In this document: in pieces, positions 22,012-33,464 of the stretch
How the letters are laid out: each line of letters opens with the position of its first letter
Numbering within the stretch: position 1 is the first letter of the stretch
Notes under the pieces: model-generated
Told to the model about the DNA's origin: nothing
Seen by the model: only the letters and a program-made list of their open reading frames with translations
The model's database searches: none
Assembly: GCF_036588685.1 (NCBI RefSeq)
Contig: NC_086383.1
Span: forward strand, 33,732,412-33,796,411
Direction: 5' to 3'
Length of the DNA: 64,000 nucleotides
Source of the DNA: Mytilus trossulus
Lineage: Eukaryota > Mollusca > Bivalvia > Mytilida > Mytilidae
Translations under genes and position numbers: made by a program

Positions 22012-22908
22012 AATGAAGTGTTTACATCATGTAATGAAGTATTCACATCATGTAATGAAGTTTTAGCGTCATGTTATGAAGTTTTCACGTCACGTAATGA
22101 AGATTTCACATCATCTCATGAAGTATACAAGTCATGTAATGAATTTTTCACATCATGTAATGAAGTATTCACATCATGTAATGAAGTATTCACATCATGT
22201 AATGAAGTATTCACATAATTCAATGAAGTATTCACATAATCTAATGAAGTAATCACATCACGCAATGAAGTTTTCACATCATGCAATGAAGTTTTCACAT
22301 CATGCAATGAAGTTTTCACATCATGCAATGAAGTTTTCACATCATGCAATGAAATTTTCACATCATGTAATGAAGTATTCACATAATGTAATGAAGTATT
22401 CACATACTCTAATGAAGTAATCACATCATGCACTGAAGTTTTCACATCATGTAATGAAGTTTTTACATCATGTAATGAAGTATTCACATCATGTTATAAA
22501 GTTTTTACGTCATGTTACGAAGTTTTCACTTCATGTAATGAAGTATTCACATAATCTAATGAAGTGTTCACATAATCATTTAATGAAGTAATCACATCAT
22601 GTAATGAAGTTTTCACATCATGTAATGAAGTTTTTACATCTTGTAATGAAGTATTCACATCATGTTATAAAGTTTTTACGTCATGTTATGAAGTTTTCAC
22701 ATAATCTAATGAAGTGTTCACATAATCATTTAATGAAGTAATCACATCATGTAATGAATTGTTCACGTACTGTAATGAAGTTTTTATATCGTCTAATAAA
22801 GTATTCACATAATGAAGTATTGACGTAATCTTATGAAGTATACACATAATCTAATGAACTAACTATACATCACGTAAAGAAGTTTTCACATCAAGTAATG
22901 GAGAATTC
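22012..22908. repeat. 21-bp minisatellite, about 42 units
   Basis: The basic unit is TCACATCATGTAATGAAGTA plus T. Units differ by substitutions (CATCATGCAATG, CATAATCTAATG, CGTCATGTTATG) and the last 100 bp are degenerate. Distinct variants recur with a larger period: CTAATGAAGTAATCAC at 22241 and 22409 (168 bp), ATGTTATAAAG at 22491 and 22662 (171 bp). Because 21 is a multiple of three, long frames stay open on both strands (SCNEVFT and HDVKTSL heptads). I regard these as non-coding. Confidence 0.92.
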
Positions 22909-22949
22909 ATTTCATTTTATAGTGTTTTGAATTGACGTAAGCAACATTG

Positions 22950-23590
22950 ACATCATGCCATTGTGTTTTCTTCTTATAAAGCAGGTTATGACGTTCCATA
23001 CGTTGTCATCATTGTCGGTGTTACCTACTGCAACAAGAAGGTACGGACAATTCTTTTTTTATATATATCAGCCTAACAAATGCATGGTGTTCTTTGGTCC
23101 ATCCTCACGATGTCTCTTTTTTCCATCTCGATCATTCAATATCCCCGGTTCCGTATTGACGTTTAAGATTTACTAGTATAACATTTTGCCTGTTACATGG
23201 AATATCCGTTCCCATGGCCAGATGACAGCACGTGAGAACCTAATGTCGTAACTCTTCCCAATCCAGCCCCTTTTTTCCCCCGAATGTGACCTACCGACTT
23301 AGATTTATTACCGGGTCTGTACTTACATTGGCAACACGACGGGTGCCACGTGCACAGTCGGATCTGTTTGCCCTTCCAGAGGAACCGAGATCACCCCTGG
23401 TTTTTGGAAGCATTCTTTTTGCTCAGTCTTTAGTTTTCTTTGTTGTGTTGAGTGTACAATTATTTGTTTGTTTGTCTTTTTGTCTATTTGTCTTTTTCTT
23501 TTTGTAAAGCCATGACGTAGTCGATTTATTTTTGACTTATGAGTTTGAATGTCCCTGTGGTATCTTTCGCATCGGATATGATTTTTCTTT
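22950..23590 (+). repeat. Repeat H (3' part of a bivalve repeat)
   Basis: CAACACGACGGGTGCCACGT, CCGAGATCACCCCTGGTTTT, GCTCAGTCTTTAGTTTTCTT and TGTCCCTGTGGTATCTTTCG occur in that order. I recall this series from mussel repeats. A 73-codon frame in it is incidental. Confidence 0.7.
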
Positions 23591-24578
23591 GGCCTTTATT
23601 TCGTTATCCTCATATAAGACGAACACGCAAGTCAATAGATCAGAATTTAATCAAGTTGAAATAAGAATATTATTTTTTTTACCATTTTTATTCTAAATTT
23701 TGAAATTGTGTCATTTTCTATTTTGCTATAGATCCTTTTTATGTGATTAAAATGTCTATCCTCCTACTGGTATCTTATCTTGCACATACCAATGATATAA
23801 TATAGTATAAGTCCATATGTCCTTAATAAATACTGCAACGCAGGCAAAATTGACGCATCTGCCAATGTGACTCGATATTTGATTCCAGATCTGAAATGAA
23901 ATATTTAACACGTTTTTACATGATTTGTCAGTAACGTTAAACTTGAAAAAATTGATTAAAACAAATTTGAAAACGTAACATTTTATCGCAATTATGGTGC
24001 CTTCCTCCATCTTTGACTGTAAAAACCGGGTTAGAAATTTAATGAAAACTGCAAAAAGGCAGAAAACACCCGGGCTAGAAATTTAACGAAATGTGCAAAT
24101 TTCGAGAGTAGAATGTCATGGTGAGATAACTCATATAACATTTCTTTTACACAGAAATATGTTATGAATTTGCCCACTGTGTTTTCTTCCTATATTCTAT
24201 TTTCTGAAAGAACACTATCAAGGCAGTATCTTCTTACATTTTTTTCTGAAAATACAAGAATGATTTAGTTTTCTTTTTACCACACATAATTGGGTTACTT
24301 ATATCTGAACTATACAAAATTTAACAATTTTGCGCCGCCTGCAGCTTGAAAAAAAGTTCCGTGACCGATAATTCTTTATAATTACATTAGATGTATGTTT
24401 CATTATGATACTTTATTTTGATTGGCTAACGGCACATCACTTGTTATGCCGTAAGCAATTGCATCACTCAATAAAACTTTTCATTCATGATAGCACGTGG
24501 TCCCAAAATAAAGTGCACAGGTGAATAATATACAAAATTTATAAAATTCGTGTTCTCATGATCAAAGCTAAAAAATGT
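23591..24578. other. No gene recognised
   Basis: AT-rich. A short imperfect duplication of TAGAAATTTAA(T/C)GAAA lies near 24030 and 24070. Confidence 0.45.
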
Positions 24579-24746
24579 AATTATTAAGTATTGAATGCTT
24601 CTTTTTGTAACTTTATAGGGTTGTAAAAGCGTTGACCGTGCGCACATTTTTAGTATGAAGCGCTTCCGCGCTTCATACAAAATGTACTTCGGTCAACGCT
24701 TTTACACCCCAATAAATTTACAAAAAGAAGCATTCAATTCTTAATT
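24579..24746. mobile_element. Foldback element, about 80-bp arms
   Basis: The left arm 24579-24663 (GAATGCTTCTTTTTGTAA..GTTGTAAAAGCGTTGACCG) pairs with 24668-24746 around AGCGCTTCCGCGCT. A few mismatches and one small gap. Confidence 0.85.
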
Positions 24747-25999
24747 ATATTTAAGAAAAAGCATACAAACCACATTTTTGCAAATTATTCAAAAAATCAA
24801 TCGTTTTTAATTTAGACCCTCCAACTACCGTAAGTAAGAAACTTCGTTTGAGTAGCGGTGACAATTTAACAATTGCGAACGTTAAATCAGTAATTGAGGC
24901 TCAAAGTTCCTGTGATCAATGCATGACCCTCATGCATGTAATTTAGGTCACATTGTAAAGATAATATTAAATTTGCCGTTTAAACATTCTTACCAGTCTG
25001 CATGTAGAGCAAGGACGTATGATACTATGATATCTAAGGTCACGTGCGTCCTTGAGACGAATATGACGAATATGTCCGAGACATATTAGGTCATATTAAA
25101 ACATTGAATATTTTGTAGACACAGTTTTGTCTCTGCGTGCTTTTAAGGGAGCTAGCTACTTTTTGGTTTCTAGTAAGATGAGGGGGAGGCTATAAGGGGC
25201 GGATCCAGGATTTTTGAAAGGAGGGGGCGGAGATTTTGAATTTCGCCGAGCGGAGCGAGGCGAAACATTGTTTTGTACCTTTTTAGTCTTAAAAACATAA
25301 AATAAGGGTAATATGCACTATTTAAACGTTTCCTGTCTTGGGGCATGTATATGTTATAGTTGCTGTAAAGTGTAAGGCTTTGACATTTTTTATGCTGTAT
25401 TCTCCCTATTAATTCTCTATCATAAAATGATAGTATTGATCCAAAGCTATGTACTGATATATTTGATATAGGTAGGACTTGTCAGTAAAAAATAGACAAG
25501 GAAATTCGATTAAATTTACAATACGACCGACACGAGTTAAAAAAGACAAACAAGCAGTTTTTATCAAAATGTTTGATTGATATGTTTCACCAAACATAAC
25601 TTAGAGAACCGAAGTGAGGGGTTCCAAATTCACCAAAGATTACGAAAGTGTCTGAAATGACAACGAAGTTAGAATGAAGGTCGACAAATGGAGACCTAAA
25701 GGTTACACCCAGCAGGCAGGTTACAGTCTGGTCTTGAAAAAGTATTCAATATATATAGGTCCGGCGAAACAGACATTCCTGTCAGACATGCAAACCCCGG
25801 CCACAAAAAAACTACGCCCGTTTTTTTCATCATGTTCATTTCATGCTAAATAATTTTGTTGCAAATTTTCGTTTTTAATAGCAAAAAAGTGGACAAGACT
25901 ATTGTTTTCAATCCAGATACGGCCAGAATTTTTGTTTAAGGCAAGAATCAGAGTCAATTATTTCTTTCTCAGACTGCCTCCTCAAATTGAGCTTATTCT
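24747..25999. other. No gene recognised; one 'ggatccagg' fragment
   Basis: GGGGCGGATCCAGGATTTTT near 25197 and CGCCGAGCGGAGCGAGGCGA near 25245 are repeat fragments. The latter also ends element K in inverted form (34696-34714). A 62-codon minus frame at 25409 has no recognised motif. Confidence 0.45.
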
Positions 26000-26300
26000 A
26001 AAATTGAGAATGGAAATGGGGAATGGGGAATGTGTCAAAAAGACAACAACACGACCATAGAAAAAACAACAGCAGAAGGTCACGAACAGGTCTTCAATGT
26101 AGCGAGAAATTCCCGCACCCGGAGGCGTCCTTCAGCTGGCCCCTAAGCAAATATATACTAGTTCAGTGATAATGAACGCCATACTAATTTCCAAATAATT
26201 TATTCTACACAAGAAACTAAAAATAAAATAATACAAAACTAACAAAGGCCAGAGGCTCCTGACTTGGAACAGGTGCAAAAATGCGGCGGGATGACTGGGG
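26000..26300 (-). repeat. Repeat I (GGAATGGGGAATGTGTC)
   Basis: AATGGGGAATGTGTCAAAAA, GACAACAACACGACCATAGA, GGTCTTCAATGTAGCGAGAA and GAGGCTCCTGACTTGGAAC occur in order. This is the reverse complement of the module seen, more diverged, at 58040-58420. Confidence 0.75.
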
Positions 26301-26650
26301 ATCATTATTCAACTTTGTTATTTATAAAATAAGCTTGGGCATTTGGGGTTGTTTTCGTAGGTAAATAATATTATGGAACTTTTTCATGAGAGTATAATAG
26401 TTTATAGAGTATTTACTATTACTTTCTGTTTGGTGGAATAGTGAAATAGACGTCAATACGTTCTTGCTCAATCCTGTGTCGCTTTGGAGGTTTCCTGATT
26501 GTCATGACATTCTCAGCCTAAGCTATGTGTATTACTGTAATTTGAATTTCAAAATGACCGAGTGACGTTTTTTTAACGCACTGGTCAACTCCACCATAGC
26601 AAATCACATGACTTTGACAATCAGTAAATACCAGCGAAAAATATCTTTGT

Positions 26651-26811
26651 AAGAAAAGAATTGTCGTATAAAAATTAAACACTCGGGAAATAACAAAGTT
26701 CACGAAGTCTAGTCTGATTAATAATTTTACAAAAAAAAATAAAAAATTAATTCCCGCACCCGGAGGCGTCGAAGAAAAGAATTGTCGTATAAAAATTAAA
26801 CACTCGGGAAA
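26651..26811. repeat. Direct 40-bp duplication separated by a copied 22-mer
   Basis: An identical 40-bp block (AAGAATTGTCGTATAAAAAT..) is at 26651-26690 and 26772-26811. Right before the second copy, 26749-26770 repeats a 22-mer (TTCCCGCACCCGGAGGCGTC core) found at 26108-26129 inside repeat I. Confidence 0.85.
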
Positions 26812-26824
26812 TTGTTTTAAAAAT

Positions 26825-27470
26825 GGACATTTGCGCTTTTCACATAGGACATTTGCGCTTTTTTTATATATATATCTATGACTTCCCTTTTCTTTTATCC
26901 GGGCTTGGGACCGGCAGGTTTGACCGGGCAGAGTTAAAGTCATTCTTTATGGTTAAAAGTTTAAAAATCATTTCATAGCACAAACATGTCATATTGTTGA
27001 TATTTGTTTAAAAGTTTATGTACAGCTAAAAGTACACATTCTTATGAAATAAAACCATGCATGTACTGTCATCACAATTACAGGTCAGTTATAGCTTGAT
27101 ATTCGAAGCCCAATGAGTGAACAAATCTTGCTCTTGTTATCTGTCCTGATTGGTACTTAAATAAATGATCGAGTTTCTACTTCTCAATTCTTGTTTGGGG
27201 AGCCTGTTCATTAATGTACCTAATCATAAACATTTTTTTCATTTACTAGTCTCTATAACTTTAAACTCCATGTTCAAGACTCTGTAAATGTGAACTAACT
27301 ATAATGACAAATATAAGTTATTATTTTTAGCTTAATGATTACTTCTCATTAAGATTACAGGTAGACCACTTTAGGTAAAAAGCGCAAATGTCCGGTCAAT
27401 TTAATACAGGTGAATCAAAATTGAAGCGCAAATGTCCTATCGTTTTACAGGTAAAAAAGCGCAAACGTCC
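26825..27470. mobile_element. Foldback-like element with GGACATTTGCGC ends
   Basis: Two GGACATTTGCGCTTTT copies at the left (26825 and 26847) face three inverted AAGCGCAAATGTCC-type copies at the right (27377, 27424 and 27453). The interior is AT-rich without coding. Exact borders are uncertain. Confidence 0.55.
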
Positions 27471-27995
27471 TGTGCCCGATAATACATGCGATATGAAAAA
27501 TGCCATGTAATAATCTGATAATACGATTCGAACAATGCTATTTTCAAGTTAGCTGTAGTCAAGTCCTACGGTTTCTCAAAATTAAATTGTCCACAGAGCT
27601 TAGAATGTAACGCGCTTAATTCTTCTCTGAAAATTCAATCTTTTAGTCGTGGATTATTATTTTTATAATAGAAAGAATTGAAAATACTGTCACTCATTCA
27701 GCAAGCTGTTTTACTTTAATTGAAAACAAATAAGATGCAAAAGATATCATAGGGATATTCAAACTAACAAGTCGAAAATAAACTGACACCACCATGGAGA
27801 AAAGAAAAAATTACTAACAAACAAAAGTACACAAAACACACAACTATAAACTTAAGACTGATCAACACGAACCCTACAAAAAAACTGAAGTTGTTCCGTA
27901 TCTAGAGTGCATTTCTTTCTAACAAAAACGATAAAAACGGTTCAGCGAGCACACGTTTATATCCTTTGTTTCTAACATACGTTTGCAAAGTTTGC
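27471..27995. other. No feature recognised
   Basis: AT-rich spacer. Confidence 0.5.
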
Positions 27996-28001
27996 AATAA
28001 C

Positions 28002-30517
28002 CACTGGGGTAAAGCTGATGACCGTAACTGCATTCACGGTCATCCCAAGATGTCAGCTGAAAAATTAGGTCAGTATTTTTATTGTCTGTTAAGGTGTTTT
28101 TACATCATTTTCTTTACAAAGCATACATTGGTACGATGTAAATTTATAAACGATTCACACAGAAGTCACAAATCTCTACCGAGGAACGTGTATAGAACGG
28201 GAAATTGAATTTGAAAAAATCGCTAAGATGACCGTAAATCATCTTTAAAATATTTTCAAGATGACCGTAACATATAATAAGGATGACCGTGATTGTTAAA
28301 ATGATGACCGTAATTTCGAAAGGATGACCGTAATTTATAAAGGATGACCGTAACTTTCGTAGTATAATCGTCATTTCTAAGAAATATCCGTATTAATTCA
28401 ATTGTATTAACTTTTTTGTATCAAATAATTAATCGTGTTGTTGTAAGGCGTATTTATTAAACAACATTATCATAAAGGTAGACAAAAAATTGATGACCGA
28501 TAGATATAGGATTATTGCATGCAGTGCTAGCATTGATTTCCTTAAAACAAGTTTATTAATGTAGTTATTGGTTAGAACAAATAAAAATATGGACCAAATC
28601 AAGTAAACCTTAAGTTACTCTGCACAAGGTATTTTGAAATTCATGCCAAGAAATTGCCTCCGTTGAAATTCTGCAAACACCCCATAGAGCAAATTACATG
28701 GATGATTAATATAGACCATTTGGTATATGGCTGTGTTCTAAGCGACACGTACATGAAGGTCATAAATTAATTTGTTGAATGAAATCAAATCTTTAAATAC
28801 TAATGGGTGCCGTAGGAGGTCGATCGGAATTTTTAGCGAGGTTTTCTTGGCATGGAGTAACAGATAGAAAACTCTGGGTTAGAATTTATAGAACAAAAAA
28901 GAGGCATTGGCAAATATTTCACGTATATTTTGATCACAGAGAGAATTATCCCGGCACCCTTTGCCAAAACACCCTTCTTTTTTCTCTTTTGTGCCTTCGG
29001 ACTTTATGTTTTGAATTGTAGTTTCACTTTCCATATTCGGTATTTATTCTAATGTAAGCTCCACGTGGTAAAAATCACGTGATGCAGGAATATACGGTAT
29101 CTTGGAGTTAGGCTATTCCTTTCTTTTCGGGGCATATACTCCAAGCAAGCAACATGCATGTGTATAACGGCACTGTAGATTTTCGTACTGAATAAAGAAA
29201 GTTGCCGGTCCGGTACATGAACAGATTGGTTAGAAAGCAAGGTTTTAATTTTAATTAGATTGAAAAGCTTAATTCGAGGGTTGAAAATACAGAGTACAAA
29301 AAGGGGGGCGGAGAGGTGTTCCACAGGGAATATTTTATCTTATGAACTCTTTATTTGTCCAAAAGGTTTATTATTATTTGTATTTAATTAAAAGAGAAAA
29401 GACCAATGTAAAACCAATTGTGACTGGTCTTTCAACCTTTCTCCCGTACAGGTTGGTTAGAACTTTTGATGAAAAATAAACACTAGCACATCATAGAAAA
29501 GCAAGTGAGTAATCTATGTTTCAAATTTTATAACAAAAATCTCTTTATTAAAGGCTGTGGATTTTCGATAAAAATCTTGGTTTATTTGCCACAAAGTATA
29601 CTCTTTTTCTATTACATGCAATGCACCAGTACATAATAATGATTTGCATCAAGTTTCCCCCTAGTATATGTTTAAAATGGGCTGTTTCTATTATTCATTA
29701 TATCTGTAGTTTTGATGCAATTGATGTTTGAAAAAAAAATCGTACAAAAAGTGCTACAGAAGGGTTCATAAACCTTAAAGCATGGCAGTACCTTTATGTA
29801 TGTAAAAGTTATATAAAGTCTATGTTTGAGAAAAAAAAACTAACTTACCTCGTTTTTCAGTTGCATTTTTTTTTAAATATGCAGAAGATAGCAAAATAAA
29901 CAGACATACGAGTTTCATTTAATACGGTCCACTCAGTTACACAGTTAAAATCACATATTGTTTGCAGGTGTCTATTTTCTATAGTGTCCATTTAAATCAA
30001 AACTACCCAGAACATCGATTATGCTATTTACTATCATTTTCATATAAACTCAAAATACGCCAAATAGTTAAAAAGAACTTACCGATCCCCTATGGCGACT
30101 AACTCAACAAAAGACAATGCATACATATATGGATATTTCTTTCAATTGACGGTCATCCTTTTAAATTTAGTCATTCTTTATAAATTACGGTCATCCTTAA
30201 CAATTTACGGTCATCTTTTAACCAATTACGGTCAGCCTTGTTATGAATCGCTAATCCTGTTACGGTCATCTCATTTACGATTTACGGTCATCCTAGCGAA
30301 TTTTTCAAATACAAATTCCCGTTTTGTACACGTTCCTCGGTAGAGATTTGTGACTTCCGTGTGAATCTTTTATAAATTTACATCGTATCAAAGTATGCTT
30401 TGTAAAGAAAATGATGTAGAAACACCTTAACAGACAATAAAAATACTGACCTAATTTTTCAGCTGACATCTTGGGATGACCGTGAATGCAGTTACGGTCA
30501 TCAGCTTTACCCCAGTG
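28002..30517. mobile_element. Element J: long-TIR transposon with GATGACCGTAA arrays
   Basis: Termini CACTGGGGTAAAGCTGATGA / its reverse complement, flanked by the direct repeat AATAAC (27996-28001 and 30518-30523), a probable 6-bp target duplication. The first roughly 225 bp of each end are almost identical in inverted orientation. Internal to that lie arrays of GATGACCGTAA (left: 28227, 28260, 28282, 28302, 28322, 28343; right: the inverted set, about 30140-30290). The 1.7-kb interior has only short frames (28803-29021 plus, 29049-29324 minus) without transposase motifs, so it is non-autonomous. The superfamily is not clear: CACTG ends with a 6-bp duplication do not fit a class I can name. 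Confidence 0.85.
28017..28045. repeat. Subterminal palindrome in element J
   Basis: GATGACCGT-(10 bases)-ACGGTCATC. The same palindrome occurs in the right TIR. Confidence 0.85.
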
Positions 30518-30523
30518 AATAAC

Positions 30524-30844
30524 CCTTACAAACTATAAATTCGCGAAAAATGCGTCTACAGTTTAACTGTTGACAAGCGGATGATGGTAACTGTAGTTTT
30601 TGCCTGAATAGAACTTATCACCCTGTTAGTAAAATTGTATAAGATACCGTGAAAAAAAACAGTGTTTTTTCTAAGTGGTCTTGATTTATTTTTCGATTGT
30701 CTTCTTACTAGAACATTTGTGGATATCCAAGTGTGTATGTGTTGAACAATCTAGCTTTAGAGGCAGTTATTTCATTGTGCTTTAAATTCAAATAGAAAAA
30801 AATGCTCCTGCTCGATCTATAAGTTCATTATATTTTATGCCATT
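30524..30844. other. No feature recognised
   Basis: AT-rich spacer. Confidence 0.5.
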
Positions 30845-31160
30845 ATTCTCTTCTTTTCCCCCAATATTATTATCTATTCATTTTTGTCCATTCTGTCTTC
30901 TTTTTCCGTTATTTTCTGTTATATCAACAACCCATCCAGACCTTCATGCATGTGTATGACAGGCACCATTGTTTGTCTAATTAGAACGAGGTTTACATTT
31001 TTGTCTTTAAGTTGTTGTTTACATATATTATTCTCTATTGTTATCCGATTGTTTTTAATTTCCTTTTTGTGTCCATTCTGTTGTCTTTTTCTATTATTCT
31101 CTAATATATATATATAAACATCCCTTCCAGAACTTCATGCATATATATGACAGGTCAGGC
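30845..31160 (+). repeat. Two direct units of about 185 bp
   Basis: Both units carry TTTTGTCCATTCTG / TTGTGTCCATTCTGTTGTC, TTATTTTCTGTT-like blocks, CCATCCAGACCTTCATGCAT (second unit CCTTCCAGAACTTCATGCAT) and a terminal TATGACAGG. Confidence 0.65.
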
Positions 31161-31663
31161 ATTGTTATTGGTGAGTTATATGAAAAATATTAAGAACGAA
31201 AATTAAATCTTATTCTTTTAGCTTATAGTTTACATATTATTTAAATCTAAAGGAGATACTACAAAGCCAATTAAAAAATACTTACAATTTCAGGGTATTT
31301 ATTCAAATTAATTCCGACAAAACAATTTAAATTAACTTAAAATGAGAAGAAAATAGTTGTAAATTAGATCTGTTTGTGAAAATACACATTTGTGGATATA
31401 TTTTATTAAGTTTAAAAACGGTTGTGGAAGAACACAATGTGGTTTTTTTTGGCAATTAGTTAAATTATATCAATAATAGTTTTTTCTCTGAAAACTTAAG
31501 ACACTGTGCAAAGGGAGGCAAATCAAATTTTCCCAAAAAGGTGCCATATCGCCAGCTGATGGTGCTATATCAGCAGGTGCTCTATCAGCAGGTAAGTGAT
31601 CTAGACCTTATTGGTCTGGGTTGGTTGGCCAGGTCACACCACACATTTTTTAAACTAAATACC
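31161..31663. other. No gene recognised
   Basis: AT-rich. Contains GGTGCTATATCAGCAGGTGC with a nearby partial duplicate (31559-31592). Confidence 0.45.
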
Positions 31664-31680
31664 TCAATCAGTGGCGTAGC

Positions 31681-31915
31681 TTGCATGTAGATAGATAAGA
31701 TAAGATAATTTTTATTAACCAATCATGGTGCCCAAAATTTGAGCTATACAATCAAATGAATGAATTACAAAATAAAGCACAGAAAATGATTAGAATGATT
31801 AAGGTACATTTAGACAACAAAAATCAAAAACAACACATGAATACACATTTACACTAATTAACCTGATATAAACCATCAGATGCTCAAGCATCCACATCAT
31901 TTTGACCAAAAAAAT
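31681..31915 (-). repeat. Possible LINE 3' tail, (TTATC)n-ended
   Basis: On the minus strand the segment ends AAAAATTATCTTATCTTATC. A short microsatellite after an A/T-rich 3' end is typical of some LINE families. There is no coding part to confirm it. Confidence 0.3.
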
Positions 31916-33080
31916 AAAATAGCAGACTTCAACTCAGAAGTATCCAAATGTATCAAGGCTGAGGTTAATATCCAGTCATTTTCGAAGCAGTATGCCTGCA
32001 TGGTCTTTCATTCAGGATAAATTAGAATATGTAAACAAGATAGTCCAATCGCAGAATAGTGTTTCAAGTTAACTTTTGTTCGTCAAAAAAATCTACGTTA
32101 TCGGCTAATTAAGGTAAGCGGAGAGGATGATGAAACGCAGACCCTTGGACATGTTTCCTCTGAAATTGAACCTAGTGAAGTGATGTCTTCTCATCTGACT
32201 ATAGCAACTAACAACTAAAACACCATATCCTGACTCCTGATATCGTTTTTGTGACATGGTAAACGACGTGATAAAAAAAATCAATTTGTAATATACCGTG
32301 AAAATTCCTAGGCTTATGAATTCCCGTTTCTATCTAGGTTCAAATACTAGTTTTATTTTCAATTAAAGAAAAGGTCCAAATTGTTCCCCGCCATGCACAT
32401 CACAAATGTGCATGTCATGTTTTATCTATCAAAGGGCAAGGAACAAGGGAATAACTAAAAAAGCGCTTGTTTTCTTTTTCTTTTCTCTTTTCAATATCTT
32501 CAGAGAAATTAAAGCTTACAGCAAATGAAATGGGATTTCCATTACCATTTATATTTCAAAGGGTCATAACTGGTTAAAAATATTTGAATATTACTTATTT
32601 TTGAAAGTGTCAAAGACATTGCTGATGATATGCGTTTCACTTAATCTGACAAAAATTGTACACATGAGAGTGCTAACACGACCGGTTGGTCGGAGGCCCG
32701 GTATTTTTATGTCTCCTGCAACGCGTTTAGCTAAATACTAGTAATCAAAAATCAAAAACCTAAGGTTGTAGACGCAAATTCCTGGAAAGAAGAGTCACTT
32801 CAGTTCCTATATTGAAGTTCCTTAATTATACAAAAGTGCCGCTGTAATGGGGTCCGTTTTTGATATGTCAAATATAAAATTAGGTGGGAAACTTTTAAAT
32901 GCAATATTCATGAATTAAATGAAGGTACTTTCGAGGAAACAATAAAATTCAGTTGAAAATATAAATATATGAAAAGGTGGGTATTTTGAATTTAAACAAA
33001 AATGTAACTAGTGTCGGATTCTGGGGGAGTACATGTGCTTAAAATGTATGTGAAGTTAGCAGCCGGTTCGTTATTCGATA

Positions 33081-33125
33081 TTCGATATTCAATATCCAAC
33101 CGGCTGCTAGCAGTCGGTTGGATAT
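33081..33125. repeat. Subterminal palindrome in element L
   Basis: TTCAATATCCAACCGGCTGC-TAGCAGTCGGTTGGATATTC: about 20-bp arms with one or two mismatches, next to the left terminus. Confidence 0.8.
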
Positions 33126-33464
33126 TCAAAAATTTGTTGAAAATCTTGAAAAAAAAGAAATACTTGATAACATGATTTTCATAGTTATAATGACTGGTAA
33201 GATACGCAGGAAATCGTAAAATGACCTCTCCAAGCTGTTGTAAGTTCTAGTTGTCCTCGAATATAAACCCTTTTCTATGTTGCATATTTGTCTTTATATA
33301 ATATAGATTGTTGTCAATAAAACAACTTCAAAGATTTACTTTTATTCATGATATTTCTTTAAAGAATCTTTAAACAAAAAGAAAAACCACTAACTCTAGA
33401 AAACATTATGAATTATATATAGAAATATTTATGGAATGCCCCAAAAAGAAATATATAGACTATT

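Noticed and set aside
22018-22487. Plus- and minus-strand frames of 66 and 123 codons with heptad repeats
   Set aside because: Both come from one 21-bp minisatellite; simultaneous opening on opposite strands is a unit-length effect.
26518-26943. 141-codon minus frame, the longest in the window
   Set aside because: It crosses the duplicated 40-mer, a copied 22-mer and the left end of a foldback-like element; no motif is recognisable.
28227-28360. CRISPR-like look of regularly spaced GATGACCGTAA
   Set aside because: The 11-mers are too short, spacing is irregular, the array is mirrored at the other end of a transposon, and the DNA is animal.
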